Positions 24,713 through 32,312 of a DNA stretch of 64,000 nt are shown in pieces (positions within the stretch are counted from its first letter, which is position 1; every line of letters begins with the position of its first letter). The translations under genes were made by a program, and so were the position numbers. The notes under the pieces are model-generated. The model was not told where the DNA came from, searched no databases, and saw nothing but the letters and a program-made list of their open reading frames with translations. The stretch comes from Aldehydirespirator sp965221185 (GTDB lineage Bacteria; Actinomycetota; Acidimicrobiia; Acidimicrobiales; Aldehydirespiratoraceae), in the NCBI GenBank assembly GCA_965221185.1, contig OZ244866.1, positions 1,612,001 through 1,676,000 of the forward strand. The letters are read 5' to 3'.

Positions 24713-25168
24713 GTGGTCGACCAGGCAACCGAGCGCACCACGATCATGGCCTCGCCCGAGCGCTGCTACGGCGCGGCCACCGACTTCGAGCAATACCCCC
24801 GATGGGCGCACGACATCAAGGAGGCCAAGATCGTCGCCCGAGACAGCGACGGCCGCGCCGTCGATGTTGAATACCGCGTCACAGCGATGGGCCGATCCAC
24901 GACCTACACGCTCAGATACTTCTACGGATCGGACCCACTGCGTCTCGCTTGGAGGCTCCAGCGGGGGGACGCCACCACCAGGCTCGACGGCGAATACGAG
25001 TTCGTTCCGGTTCCCGGCGAGACAGACACAACCGAGGTGACGTACCAGCTCGCGGTCGAGCTGGCCGTCCCCCTGCCCGGGTTCGTGAAGCGTCGGGCCG
25101 AGTCGCGCATCATGCACACTGCGCTAGACGAGCTGAAGGCCTACGTGGAGGCGGGCACCCGAGCCTGA
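24713..25168 (+). CDS. SRPBCC (START-like) lipid-binding-fold protein
   Basis: A 151-residue single-domain protein of the polyketide-cyclase/START fold, with a GTG start. The helix-grip fold is seen as ERTTIMASPERCYGAATDFEQYPRWAHDIKEAKI, and the C-terminal helix KRRAESRIMHTALDELKAYVE. Such proteins bind lipids or hydrophobic ligands. No catalytic residue is recognisable. It lies 69 nt after the glycosyltransferase and 20 nt before the ROK kinase on the same strand, so it is probably part of their operon. Confidence 0.85.
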   Translation: MVDQATERTTIMASPERCYGAATDFEQYPRWAHDIKEAKIVARDSDGRAVDVEYRVTAMGRSTTYTLRYFYGSDPLRLAWRLQRGDATTRLDGEYEFVPVPGETDTTEVTYQLAVELAVPLPGFVKRRAESRIMHTALDELKAYVEAGTRA

Positions 25169-25188
25169 GCGGGGACGCCCGGAGCACC

Positions 25189-26130
25189 ATGTACTGCGGC
25201 CTGGACATAGGCGGAACCAAGGTTCTGGGCGTAGCCGTCCGCCCTGGCGACCTCGCTGCGCCCGTCGCGGTGCGGCGCGACGCGACCACAGCCGACGGCG
25301 ACGCTCTGATCGAGACCATCACCAAGATGGTCGCCGACCTCGAAGCCGAGTGCGACGCCGCCTTCTCCGCGGTCGGCGTGGGCATCGCGGGGCTCGTCGA
25401 CTCCGACGGAGTGCTCAAGTACTCGCCCAACATCGACGGCGTGCTGGACCTCGACATTCGCCGCCGCCTGCGCGCCGAGTGGCGACGGCCGGTGGTGGTC
25501 GAGAACGAGGCAACCGCCGCGGCCTGGGCGGAATCTCTTCACGGAGCGGCCCGCGGCGCCCGCCATGTTGCCCTAGTGGCGCTGGGCACCGGGCTGGGCA
25601 CCGGGTTCGTGTTCGACGGGCAGCTGTACCGGGGCTGGAACGGCTTCGCGGGCGAGTCGGGCCACATGACGATCGAGATGTCGGGTCCCGAGCACGTAAC
25701 CGGAGCCCCCGGCCCCTGGGAGTACTACGCATCCGGAACCGGCTTGGGCCGCTTGGCCCGCCAGGCCGCGGCGAGGGGCGACCTCGACGGCGCCATCAAC
25801 GAGGCCGGCTGCGTGAGCGCCATCCGGGGCGAGCATGTCCACGCCCTGGTCGCCAAGGGAGATCCCGACGCCCTGGCCATTCTCGACGAGTTCTGCCGCC
25901 ACGTCGCGGTCGGCGTGGCAAGCCTCGTGCACTTGCTCGACCCGGAGGTGGTCGTCATCGCCGGGGGACTGGTCGACATCGGCGAGCCGCTGGTTCGGGG
26001 CGTAGAGGAGTGGACACACCGCCTGGTGCTCGGCGGCAACCAGCGGCGGCAGGTACGGGTCGTGCCGGCGCAACTCGGCAGCGAGGCCGGCGCCATCGGT
26101 GCGGCCATGCTCGCCTCGGGGGCGGCGTGA
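25189..26130 (+). CDS. ROK-family sugar kinase, probable glucokinase (atypical)
   Basis: A 313-residue ROK kinase. The ATG at 25189 gives MYCGLDIGGTKVLGVAV with the N-terminal phosphate-binding loop, preceded by GGAG. Further motifs are GVGIAGLVDSDGV and VALGTGLGTGFVFDGQL, with the metal-region GESGHMTIE including H159. Two hallmarks are altered. The CxCGxxGCxE zinc site is GPEHVTGAPGPWEYYASG (167-183), with no cysteine. The catalytic DND is ENE (105-107), with Glu in the base position. It likely phosphorylates glucose or a related sugar and overlaps pfkA by one base (TGATG), consistent with glycolytic entry. Confidence 0.85.
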   Translation: MYCGLDIGGTKVLGVAVRPGDLAAPVAVRRDATTADGDALIETITKMVADLEAECDAAFSAVGVGIAGLVDSDGVLKYSPNIDGVLDLDIRRRLRAEWRRPVVVENEATAAAWAESLHGAARGARHVALVALGTGLGTGFVFDGQLYRGWNGFAGESGHMTIEMSGPEHVTGAPGPWEYYASGTGLGRLARQAAARGDLDGAINEAGCVSAIRGEHVHALVAKGDPDALAILDEFCRHVAVGVASLVHLLDPEVVVIAGGLVDIGEPLVRGVEEWTHRLVLGGNQRRQVRVVPAQLGSEAGAIGAAMLASGAA

Positions 26131-27158
26131 TGCGGGTCGGGATTCTCACCGGCGGCGGCGACTGCCCCGGGCTCAATGCGGTCATCAGAGCGGTGGTACG
26201 TAAGGGCGAGAGGCACTACGGCGACGAGGTCATCGGATTCCGCGACGGCTGGCGGGGGGTGGTGGAGGACGATTGGACGCCGCTCGACGTGGAGTCGTGC
26301 CGGGGCCTGCTGCCGAGGGGAGGCACGGTGCTCGGAACCTCGCGCCACACGCCGTTCAGCCTCCCCGACGGCATGTCCCGCGCCACCGAGACCATGCGCG
26401 CTCTGGCGCTGGACGCGCTGATCGCCATCGGCGGCGAGGGCACGCTGTCGTGCGCCTGCGAGATGTCGGATCGCGGTTTCGATGTGGTGGGCGTGCCCAA
26501 GACGATCGACAACGATGTGGCCATGACCGAACGGACCTTCGGCTTCGACACCGCCATGTCCGTCGCCACCGAGGCCATCGACAGGCTCCACACGACCGCT
26601 GAGAGCCATGACCGGGTCATATTCGTGGAGGTGATGGGCCGCAATGTGGGCCACATCGCCACCTGGGCAGGGATCGCGGGGGGCGCGTCCTACATTCTCG
26701 TGCCCGAGGAGCCATTCGACCTCGACGATCTGTGCGCGGCCCTGCTCCGGCGCCAAGCCCGGGGCCGCTACGCCTCGATAGTGGTGGTGGCCGAGGGCGC
26801 CAGGCCCCGGCCCGGAACCATGGAGGTGGCCGAGCCCCCGACAGACGCCTACGGGCACAAACGCCTCGGCGGGATCGCGACCGTCATAGCGGCCGAGGTC
26901 GAGGCCCGCACCGGCCTCGAGACCCGTGTCACGATCCTGGGACATGTCCAGCGGGGCGGCTCGCCCACGGCGTCGGACCGGGTGCTGGCCACCCGATTCG
27001 GGGTGGCGGCCATAGACGCGGTCCACGACGGCGCCTTCGGGCAGATGGTAGCCCTGCGCGACGGCACCATCGAGAGGGTGTCCCTTCGGGACGCGACGGC
27101 GAGGCTCAAGCCTGTGAGCCGCAACCTGCTCGACGTGGCCCACACGTTCTTCTCCTGA
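26130..27158 (+). CDS. pfkA: 6-phosphofructokinase
   Basis: A 342-residue phosphofructokinase coupled to the ROK kinase by a TGATG overlap. LTGGGDCPGLNAVIRAVV is the N-terminal loop. GGEGT (101-105) and PKTIDND (123-129, catalytic base D127) define the donor site. Gly at 104 with Lys at 124, in E. coli numbering, is seen in mixed-group enzymes that use ATP, rather than the Asp of strict pyrophosphate enzymes. GFDTAMSVATEAIDRL and VEVMGRNVGHIA (fructose-6-phosphate site) follow. GHVQRGG near the C-terminus is also diagnostic. It performs the committed step of glycolysis. Confidence 0.94.
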   Translation: MRVGILTGGGDCPGLNAVIRAVVRKGERHYGDEVIGFRDGWRGVVEDDWTPLDVESCRGLLPRGGTVLGTSRHTPFSLPDGMSRATETMRALALDALIAIGGEGTLSCACEMSDRGFDVVGVPKTIDNDVAMTERTFGFDTAMSVATEAIDRLHTTAESHDRVIFVEVMGRNVGHIATWAGIAGGASYILVPEEPFDLDDLCAALLRRQARGRYASIVVVAEGARPRPGTMEVAEPPTDAYGHKRLGGIATVIAAEVEARTGLETRVTILGHVQRGGSPTASDRVLATRFGVAAIDAVHDGAFGQMVALRDGTIERVSLRDATARLKPVSRNLLDVAHTFFS

Positions 27159-27207
27159 GCCAGACCGGCCCAACCCTCCGCCTGAGCAAGAAGACCGGCG
27201 GGGCCGC

Positions 27208-27900
27208 TCAGCCCTCGTCGTCTGCGGGCGAGGTAGTGGTGGTCGCCGGGGCGAAGTCGGGCTGGAACTGCTCGTAAGCGCTGGTTCGCAGCACCGACCC
27301 GGGCTCGGCGTCGGCGTCGCTGGTGGGGACCGACACCTCTTGGCCATCGAGCAGGATCCGGACCCCGTCGACCCCCTCGGTCGCCGCAACGGTGAACACC
27401 AGCTGGGCTGCCGCGAACCGTAACTCGTCGGCGGACGGCGGCTGATCCTCGCCCTCCGGCGACAGGTGCACAATGTTGACGGTGGCCACACCGTCGATCA
27501 CCGTGGCGCTCAGGATCTCGAACAGCTCCAGGGTGTTGAAGTAGCCGGCGTCGGACTCCTCAGCCGAGGTGGCCTGTCCGAACAGTGTGGCCAGCACATC
27601 GCCGAGGGTGGCACTGCGACTCACCTGGCGCTCCACCTCCACCACGATGGTGCGCTCGATGTCCTGCGGGTTGGTCAGAAGGTAGACGGACCGAGCTTCA
27701 GTCAGCGGAGCGGGAACGGTGGTGGTGGTCGACGCCGTGAACCCGGGCCTTAGGCTCTCGGGCAGCTCATCGGGATCAATGGCCTGAGCGCTCTCATCGG
27801 TGGGCAGGCCACAGCCGTAGGCCGCGGCCGCGGCCAGCGCCAGAGCCGCCAGGCGACAAGCGACGCCGCGCCAGCGACCGGGGGGGAGCGACAGCCTCAC
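27208..27900 (-). CDS. GerMN-domain lipoprotein, LpqB-like
   Basis: A 230-residue exported lipoprotein. The start is a GTG overlapping the mtrB stop (GTGA). The signal peptide ends in the lipobox AAYGC near residue 30. A low-complexity stretch (TASTTTTVPAPL) is followed by a single GerMN domain (about residues 65-200), with LYLL-like SVYLLTNPQDI and LRFAAAQLVFTVAATEGVDGV. In actinobacteria the lpqB gene follows mtrB, and LpqB modulates MtrB. Here the gene order is the same but the usual C-terminal beta-propeller is missing, so this is a short version. The C-terminus (ATTTTSPADDEG) is again low complexity. Confidence 0.87.
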   Translation of the reverse strand: MRLSLPPGRWRGVACRLAALALAAAAAYGCGLPTDESAQAIDPDELPESLRPGFTASTTTTVPAPLTEARSVYLLTNPQDIERTIVVEVERQVSRSATLGDVLATLFGQATSAEESDAGYFNTLELFEILSATVIDGVATVNIVHLSPEGEDQPPSADELRFAAAQLVFTVAATEGVDGVRILLDGQEVSVPTSDADAEPGSVLRTSAYEQFQPDFAPATTTTSPADDEG

Positions 27901-29351
27901 AGCGCCCGAGCCTGCTCCATCTCGTGGTCCGGCTCCACCACCGGCAACTCGACCACGAAACGAGCGCCTGGAGTCGAGCTCGGGCGGTCCTCCACCCAGA
28001 CCCGGCCGCCGTGCAGGCCCACGTGCTCGGCCACCAGGGCCAAGCCGAGGCCCGATCCCGAGTCTCGGCCGCGCCGTCCTCCGGCCCGGCCGCGGTGGAA
28101 CCGGTCGAAGATCAGCTTGCGCTCAGCGAGGATCACCCCCGGTCCGTTGTCCTCAACGCCCAGATGCACCAGGCCGTCCACCCGCTCAAGGCTGATGCGG
28201 ACCTCGCCGTCGCCGTACTTCGAGGCGTTCTCCACCAGGTTCGACACCACCCGTCCGAGGCGCCGCTTGTCTGCCATCAGCACCGTGTCCTCCATGCCGG
28301 ATGCCGCCTCGAAGTCAACCACCGCGGTCGAGTCCAGCCCGAACTCGAAGATGGCGTGCTGCACGAACTCGACGATGTGCACCTCCTCGGCCTGAAGATC
28401 GGCGGTGCCCACGTCGTAGCGATTGATCTCCAGCAGGTCCTCCACCAGCCGCCGGAAGCGGGAGATGTCGTCGCTGAGCAGGTCCAGCGCGGTGCGGCCC
28501 CGCTCACCCAGTTCGTCGGCGATGTTGTAGAGCACCTCCACCGAGGCGGTGAGGGTCATCAGCGGGGACCTCAGCTCGTGGCTGACCTCGGACGCGAATC
28601 GAGCGTCGCGGGCGATCCTCTCCTCAAGGGCCCGGGCCATCTCGTTGAACGAGGCGGTCAGCGAGGCCAGGTCGGCGTCGTCGGGCGGGGTCAGGCGGGT
28701 ATCCAGCGCGCCAGCGGCCAGCGCCTCGGCCGCAGTCCGCACCTTGAACAGCGGGTTGAGCAGCCGGCCCGCGGCCCACCAGCCGAAGGCCGCCGCGAAC
28801 AGGGTGGTGACGGCGGCCACACCGAAGAGGATGAAGGCCAGCGTGTCCAGGGTCTCCTCGATGTCGTCGAGGGGCGCGGCCTCGAAGTAGATCGCGTCGG
28901 TGGAGGTGCCCGGTATGGGGACGGCGGAGACGATGGCGGTGCTGGCGCCGATCGTGGTGCGCATCCGCGCCGGCACCCCCGACTCGACCAGCTCCAGCAG
29001 CGAGGCGGGCACCGTCTGTTGGTTGAACACGAGCGGGTCGGCCGAGGTCCACTCATCGCCGACCCGCAGCAGCGGGAACGTGCCCGAGGTCTGCCTGAGC
29101 CGCTCGACGATGGCCCGCCGACCCTCGTCGTCGGTCTCGGAGGTGAGCTCGTTGCGGACCCGCCGGCCGTTGTTGGCGAACACCGAGAACGCGGTCTCGT
29201 CGCGCTCCGCCAAGAGGTTCTGGCGCGTCAGGGCCAGGGTGGTGAAAGAGATCGTGGATGCCAGCAGCAGCCCGCCGACCGCGAAGGCGGAGGTGATGCG
29301 CCGGCGGAGTCCCCGACGGACGAAGAAGGGCACGATGTTTAGGCGGCGCAC
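27897..29351 (-). CDS. mtrB: Sensor histidine kinase, MtrB-like
   Basis: A 484-residue membrane kinase with a GTG start. Helix 1 is at about residues 20-42 and helix 2 at about 168-190. The extracytoplasmic domain between them is about 125 residues. HAMP lies at 190-245. The His-containing dimerisation motif is FASEVSHELRSPL (H258). ATP-binding boxes are NLVENASKYG (N), DNGPG (G1) and GSGLGLAL (G2). It senses an envelope or division signal and phosphorylates MtrA. It is followed by the LpqB-like gene with a 4-nt overlap and preceded by mtrA, as in mycobacteria. That context and architecture support the assignment; sequence alone would say only OmpR-type sensor kinase. Confidence 0.9.
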   Translation of the reverse strand: MRRLNIVPFFVRRGLRRRITSAFAVGGLLLASTISFTTLALTRQNLLAERDETAFSVFANNGRRVRNELTSETDDEGRRAIVERLRQTSGTFPLLRVGDEWTSADPLVFNQQTVPASLLELVESGVPARMRTTIGASTAIVSAVPIPGTSTDAIYFEAAPLDDIEETLDTLAFILFGVAAVTTLFAAAFGWWAAGRLLNPLFKVRTAAEALAAGALDTRLTPPDDADLASLTASFNEMARALEERIARDARFASEVSHELRSPLMTLTASVEVLYNIADELGERGRTALDLLSDDISRFRRLVEDLLEINRYDVGTADLQAEEVHIVEFVQHAIFEFGLDSTAVVDFEAASGMEDTVLMADKRRLGRVVSNLVENASKYGDGEVRISLERVDGLVHLGVEDNGPGVILAERKLIFDRFHRGRAGGRRGRDSGSGLGLALVAEHVGLHGGRVWVEDRPSSTPGARFVVELPVVEPDHEMEQARAL

Positions 29352-29365
29352 TGGCGATGACCGCC

Positions 29366-30046
29366 TTAGGGCTGGAGCTTGTAGCCGAGCCCGCGCACCG
29401 TCACCACATGGCGGGGGTTGGCCGGATCAGGCTCGATCTTGGTTCGGAGGCGCCGCACGTGCACGTCGACCAGCCGCCCGTCCCCGAAGTAGCCGAGGCC
29501 CCACACCCGCTCCAGCAGAACCTCGCGGCTGCAAATCCGTCCCGGGTTGGAGGCCAGTTCGACCAGCAGCCGGAACTCGGTCTTGGTGAGGTGGGCCTCG
29601 ATGCCCGACACCCGCACGATGCCCTCGTCGGGGAGGATCTCTAGGTCGTTGAAGACGAGTTGGTCGCCGCCGGCGTCGGAGGCGCGTGTGCGCCGCAAAA
29701 GGGCCCTGATGCGGGCCGAGAGCTCCTTGGGCGCGAACGGTTTGGTCAGGTAGTCGTCGGCCCCGGCCTCTAGTCCGGCGACCACGTCGTGAGTGTCCGA
29801 GCGGGCGGTGATCATCACGATGGGCACGTCGCTCGACTTGCGGAGGGCCCGGCAAATGTCGAAGCCGTCGATCCCCGGCAGCATGATGTCCACGAGGACC
29901 ACGTCGGCGGGCACGCGGTTGAACGCGATCAGCGCCTCCTCGCCCGAGGCGACCTCGTCCACCTCCCAGCCCTCGTCCTCGAGCGCGAGCCGCAGAGCGG
30001 TGCGGATTCGCTCGTCGTCCTCCACGGTGAGGATGCGGGTGGTCAC
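29366..30046 (-). CDS. mtrA: OmpR-family response regulator, MtrA-like
   Basis: A 226-residue regulator. The GTG start gives VTTRILTVEDDERIRTALRL, with the acidic pair D10-D11. The phosphorylated Asp is D53 in LVDIMLPGIDG, and the conserved Lys is K102 in DDYLTKPF. The C-terminal winged helix (about 130-226) ends in RHVVTVRGLGYKLQP, as in MtrA. It controls cell-division, wall and DNA-replication genes in relatives. Its stop lies 14 nt before the mtrB start, and its start overlaps the stop of the small membrane protein gene. Confidence 0.92.
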   Translation of the reverse strand: MTTRILTVEDDERIRTALRLALEDEGWEVDEVASGEEALIAFNRVPADVVLVDIMLPGIDGFDICRALRKSSDVPIVMITARSDTHDVVAGLEAGADDYLTKPFAPKELSARIRALLRRTRASDAGGDQLVFNDLEILPDEGIVRVSGIEAHLTKTEFRLLVELASNPGRICSREVLLERVWGLGYFGDGRLVDVHVRRLRTKIEPDPANPRHVVTVRGLGYKLQP

Positions 30047-30366
30047 AGTCCGCGACGCCTCCAGGAGCGATGGCCGCCGGACTCCGGCCCAGCCGAGCCG
30101 GGCGGCTGCTGGGCCCGCCACTCGGCGGCCGCCCTCAGAGTCAGCACGGCTACGATTCCCGTCCCGATCGCGGCGCCAATGGCGGTGCCGAGTCCGACTA
30201 GTCCCGCAGTGGTGGTGCAACCGCCGTCACAGCTCAGGTCCATCACCGCGAACCCGATCAGACCGCCGCACGCCCCGGCCACGATGATGGCCGAGAATGC
30301 CAGCACCCGGGCCAGCAGCGAGGGCGAGGAATCGAGCGGCACTAGGTCGCGTTGGTCCAGCACCAC
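30043..30366 (-). CDS. Small membrane protein preceding mtrA
   Basis: About 107 residues with two GTG start choices (30366 or 30363). A short N-terminal segment (VLDQRDLVPLDSS) is followed by two hydrophobic segments: LARVLAFSAIIVAGACGGLIG and AGLVGLGTAIGAAIGTGIVAVL. Between them is a loop with Cys pair (LSCDGGC). The C-terminus is basic (GGHRSWRRRGL) and its stop overlaps the mtrA start in GTGA. Codon phase and the overlap suggest a real gene at the head of the mtrAB operon. I do not recognise a family; it could be a membrane partner of the sensor kinase. Confidence 0.6.
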   Translation of the reverse strand: MVLDQRDLVPLDSSPSLLARVLAFSAIIVAGACGGLIGFAVMDLSCDGGCTTTAGLVGLGTAIGAAIGTGIVAVLTLRAAAEWRAQQPPGSAGPESGGHRSWRRRGL

Positions 30367-30490
30367 ACCGCAGCCTAACCGAGCACCGGCCGCACCTCGC
30401 CGGCTTGCCGGTCCCACGGCCCGCGGGACCCCGGCGGGCTGCCGCGGGCTGGCACACTGGGGTGATGAGCGGCAAGGCGCGGGCCGACTT

Positions 30491-31783
30491 GTGACCACCG
30501 AGATCCGGGGGCGGCCGCCGGACGGGACGGTCGGGTTCCTTCATGTGGACATGGACGCGTTCTACGCCGCGGTCGAGATCCGGCGCCGGCCCGAGTTGCG
30601 GGGCATGCCGGTGGTGGTCGGCGGCACCGGCAGCCGGGGCGTGGTGGCCGCGGCCAGTTACGAGGCCCGCGCCTTCGGCATCGGATCGGCCATGCCCTCG
30701 ACCCGGGCTCGCCGACTCTGTCCCCACGCGGTGTTCCTGCCTGGCGACCACTCCCACTACGGCGAGGTCTCAGAGCGGGTGATGGCCATCCTGCGCCACG
30801 TCACTCCGCTGGTGGAGCCCCTCTCGCTGGACGAGGCCTTCCTGGACGTGCGGGGCGTGGCCCGCCTGCTCGGCCCGGCCCCCGAGCTGGCCGCGCAGAT
30901 CCGCGCCCGGATCCTGGAGCAGGAGCAGCTCACCTGCTCGGTGGGAGTGGCCTCCACCAAATTCATGGCCAAGCTGGCCACCGAGCGGGCCAAACCCCGC
31001 GTCGAGCCCACCGGGCCCGCCTACGGTTCGGGAATCCACGTCGTCGAGGCGGGCACCGAGCTCGACTTCCTGCATCGGTTGCCGGTCACCGCGCTCTTCG
31101 GCGTCGGCCCGGCCACCTCCCGCCGCCTTGTCCGCCTCGGGATCGAGACGGTCGGCGACCTGGCCTCGCTGCCCGAGCCGGCCGCGGTCGCCGCGCTGGG
31201 CGCAGCCGCCGGTCGCCACCTGCACCGTCTGGCCAACGGCATCGACGACCGGCCGGTAGAGGTGAACCGTCTGCCCCGCTCGATCAGCCACGAGGAGACT
31301 TTCGCCCGGGACCTGCACACACCGACCGAGCTCGAAGCCGAGGCGACTCGGCTGGCCGATGCCGTGGCCCGGCGGCTGAGAGCCTCGAGCGTCCAGGCCC
31401 GCACCGTCACGCTGAAGCTGCGCTACGGCGACTTCAGGACCATCACCCGGTCGGTGACGCTGCCCAATCCCACCGACGGGTCCCACGACATGGTGGCCGC
31501 GGCCCGCGATCTGCTCTTCCAGGTCGACACCGCGCCGGGCGTGCGGCTACTGGGAGTGGGAGCGTCGGGCCTGGTCGACGCCGCCGCCCGGCAGCTCTCC
31601 TTCGAGGACAGCCCTCAGGACCACGACGCGGCCGAACGCGTGGCCGACCAGATAAGGGACCGTTTCGGCGCGTCGGCCATAGGCCCAGCGGCTGCCATCC
31701 GCAGCGGCAGGGGCCTGCGGACTCCCTCCGACGCTGACCAGCGCTGGGGTCCCGATGCCGGCGACGCCGGATCGGGCCAATAA
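30491..31783 (+). CDS. dinB: DNA polymerase IV (Y-family)
   Basis: A 430-residue translesion polymerase. The GTG start at 30491 gives VTTEIRGRPPDGTVGFLHVD, and the catalytic motif LHVDMDAFYAAVE follows. LSLDEAFLDV is the second catalytic acidic motif, and ATEKAK-like ATERAKP occurs as LATERAKPRV. The helix-hairpin-helix region GVGPATSRRLVRLGIETVGDLA and a little-finger domain with PRSISHEETF come next. It copies damaged DNA. The C-terminus (GPAAAIRSGRGL and beyond) has no clear clamp-binding QxxLF in the last residues; a QLSFED segment near residue 368 resembles one. It is divergent from the mtrA operon. Confidence 0.95.
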   Translation: MTTEIRGRPPDGTVGFLHVDMDAFYAAVEIRRRPELRGMPVVVGGTGSRGVVAAASYEARAFGIGSAMPSTRARRLCPHAVFLPGDHSHYGEVSERVMAILRHVTPLVEPLSLDEAFLDVRGVARLLGPAPELAAQIRARILEQEQLTCSVGVASTKFMAKLATERAKPRVEPTGPAYGSGIHVVEAGTELDFLHRLPVTALFGVGPATSRRLVRLGIETVGDLASLPEPAAVAALGAAAGRHLHRLANGIDDRPVEVNRLPRSISHEETFARDLHTPTELEAEATRLADAVARRLRASSVQARTVTLKLRYGDFRTITRSVTLPNPTDGSHDMVAAARDLLFQVDTAPGVRLLGVGASGLVDAAARQLSFEDSPQDHDAAERVADQIRDRFGASAIGPAAAIRSGRGLRTPSDADQRWGPDAGDAGSGQ

Positions 31784-31873
31784 GGCGCTTATCCGGCGCA
31801 GTTGCTCCCAATTCCGGCTATCGTCGGAGTGGACACGCGCAGCTGCAGAGCCAAGGGTGCCGGAGGTGATGAC

Positions 31874-32260
31874 GTGCCGTTGTCGGAGGACGAACAGCGC
31901 ATTCTCAGCGAGATCGAGTCGCACCTCTACGAGAGCGATCCGGACTTGGCCCGCGAGGTGGCCGAGACCACCGTTTACAGCCACGCGTTCCGCAACATCA
32001 AGTGGGCTGGGCTCGGACTTCTGGTCGGCATCGTGATCATGGTCTGGCTGCTGTCGGTGTCGTACCTGCTGTCGTTCGCCGGATTCCTGGTGATGCTCGT
32101 CTCGCTGCTGTTCCTGGAGCGCAACGCGCGCCGAGTGGGCCGGGCCGGTCTGGGTCAGATGACGCAGTCGACGCGGGGCGGTGGATTCCGCGACGTCGTC
32201 GGCGGGGCCGGTTCCCGCATGCGGGAACGCTTCGACCGCGACAATCGCAACGGCAACTGA
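31874..32260 (+). CDS. DUF3040 domain membrane protein
   Basis: A 128-residue protein. The GTG at 31874 gives VPLSEDEQRILSEIESHLYE, the exact opening of DUF3040 proteins. GGAGGTGAT precedes it, so the upstream start at 31802 is rejected. Two membrane helices lie at about residues 52-95 (AGLGLLVGIVIMVWLLSVSY then LLSFAGFLVMLVSLLFLE). The C-terminal tail is basic and hydrophilic. DUF3040 proteins are actinobacterial, located in the cell membrane near division genes, and have no assigned activity. Convergent with the transglutaminase gene. Confidence 0.88.
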   Translation: MPLSEDEQRILSEIESHLYESDPDLAREVAETTVYSHAFRNIKWAGLGLLVGIVIMVWLLSVSYLLSFAGFLVMLVSLLFLERNARRVGRAGLGQMTQSTRGGGFRDVVGGAGSRMRERFDRDNRNGN

Positions 32261-32312
32261 GCCCCGCGGCCCGCGCTTACCGCGATCCAGCGCCGGCTGC
32301 CCGGCTGCAGTG

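Noticed and set aside
25725..27491. A 588-codon open frame on the minus strand opposite the ROK kinase and pfkA
   Set aside because: GC-rich DNA gives long empty frames opposite real genes. Its translation is His-, Arg- and Pro-rich with no motif, while the plus strand has strong kinase motifs.
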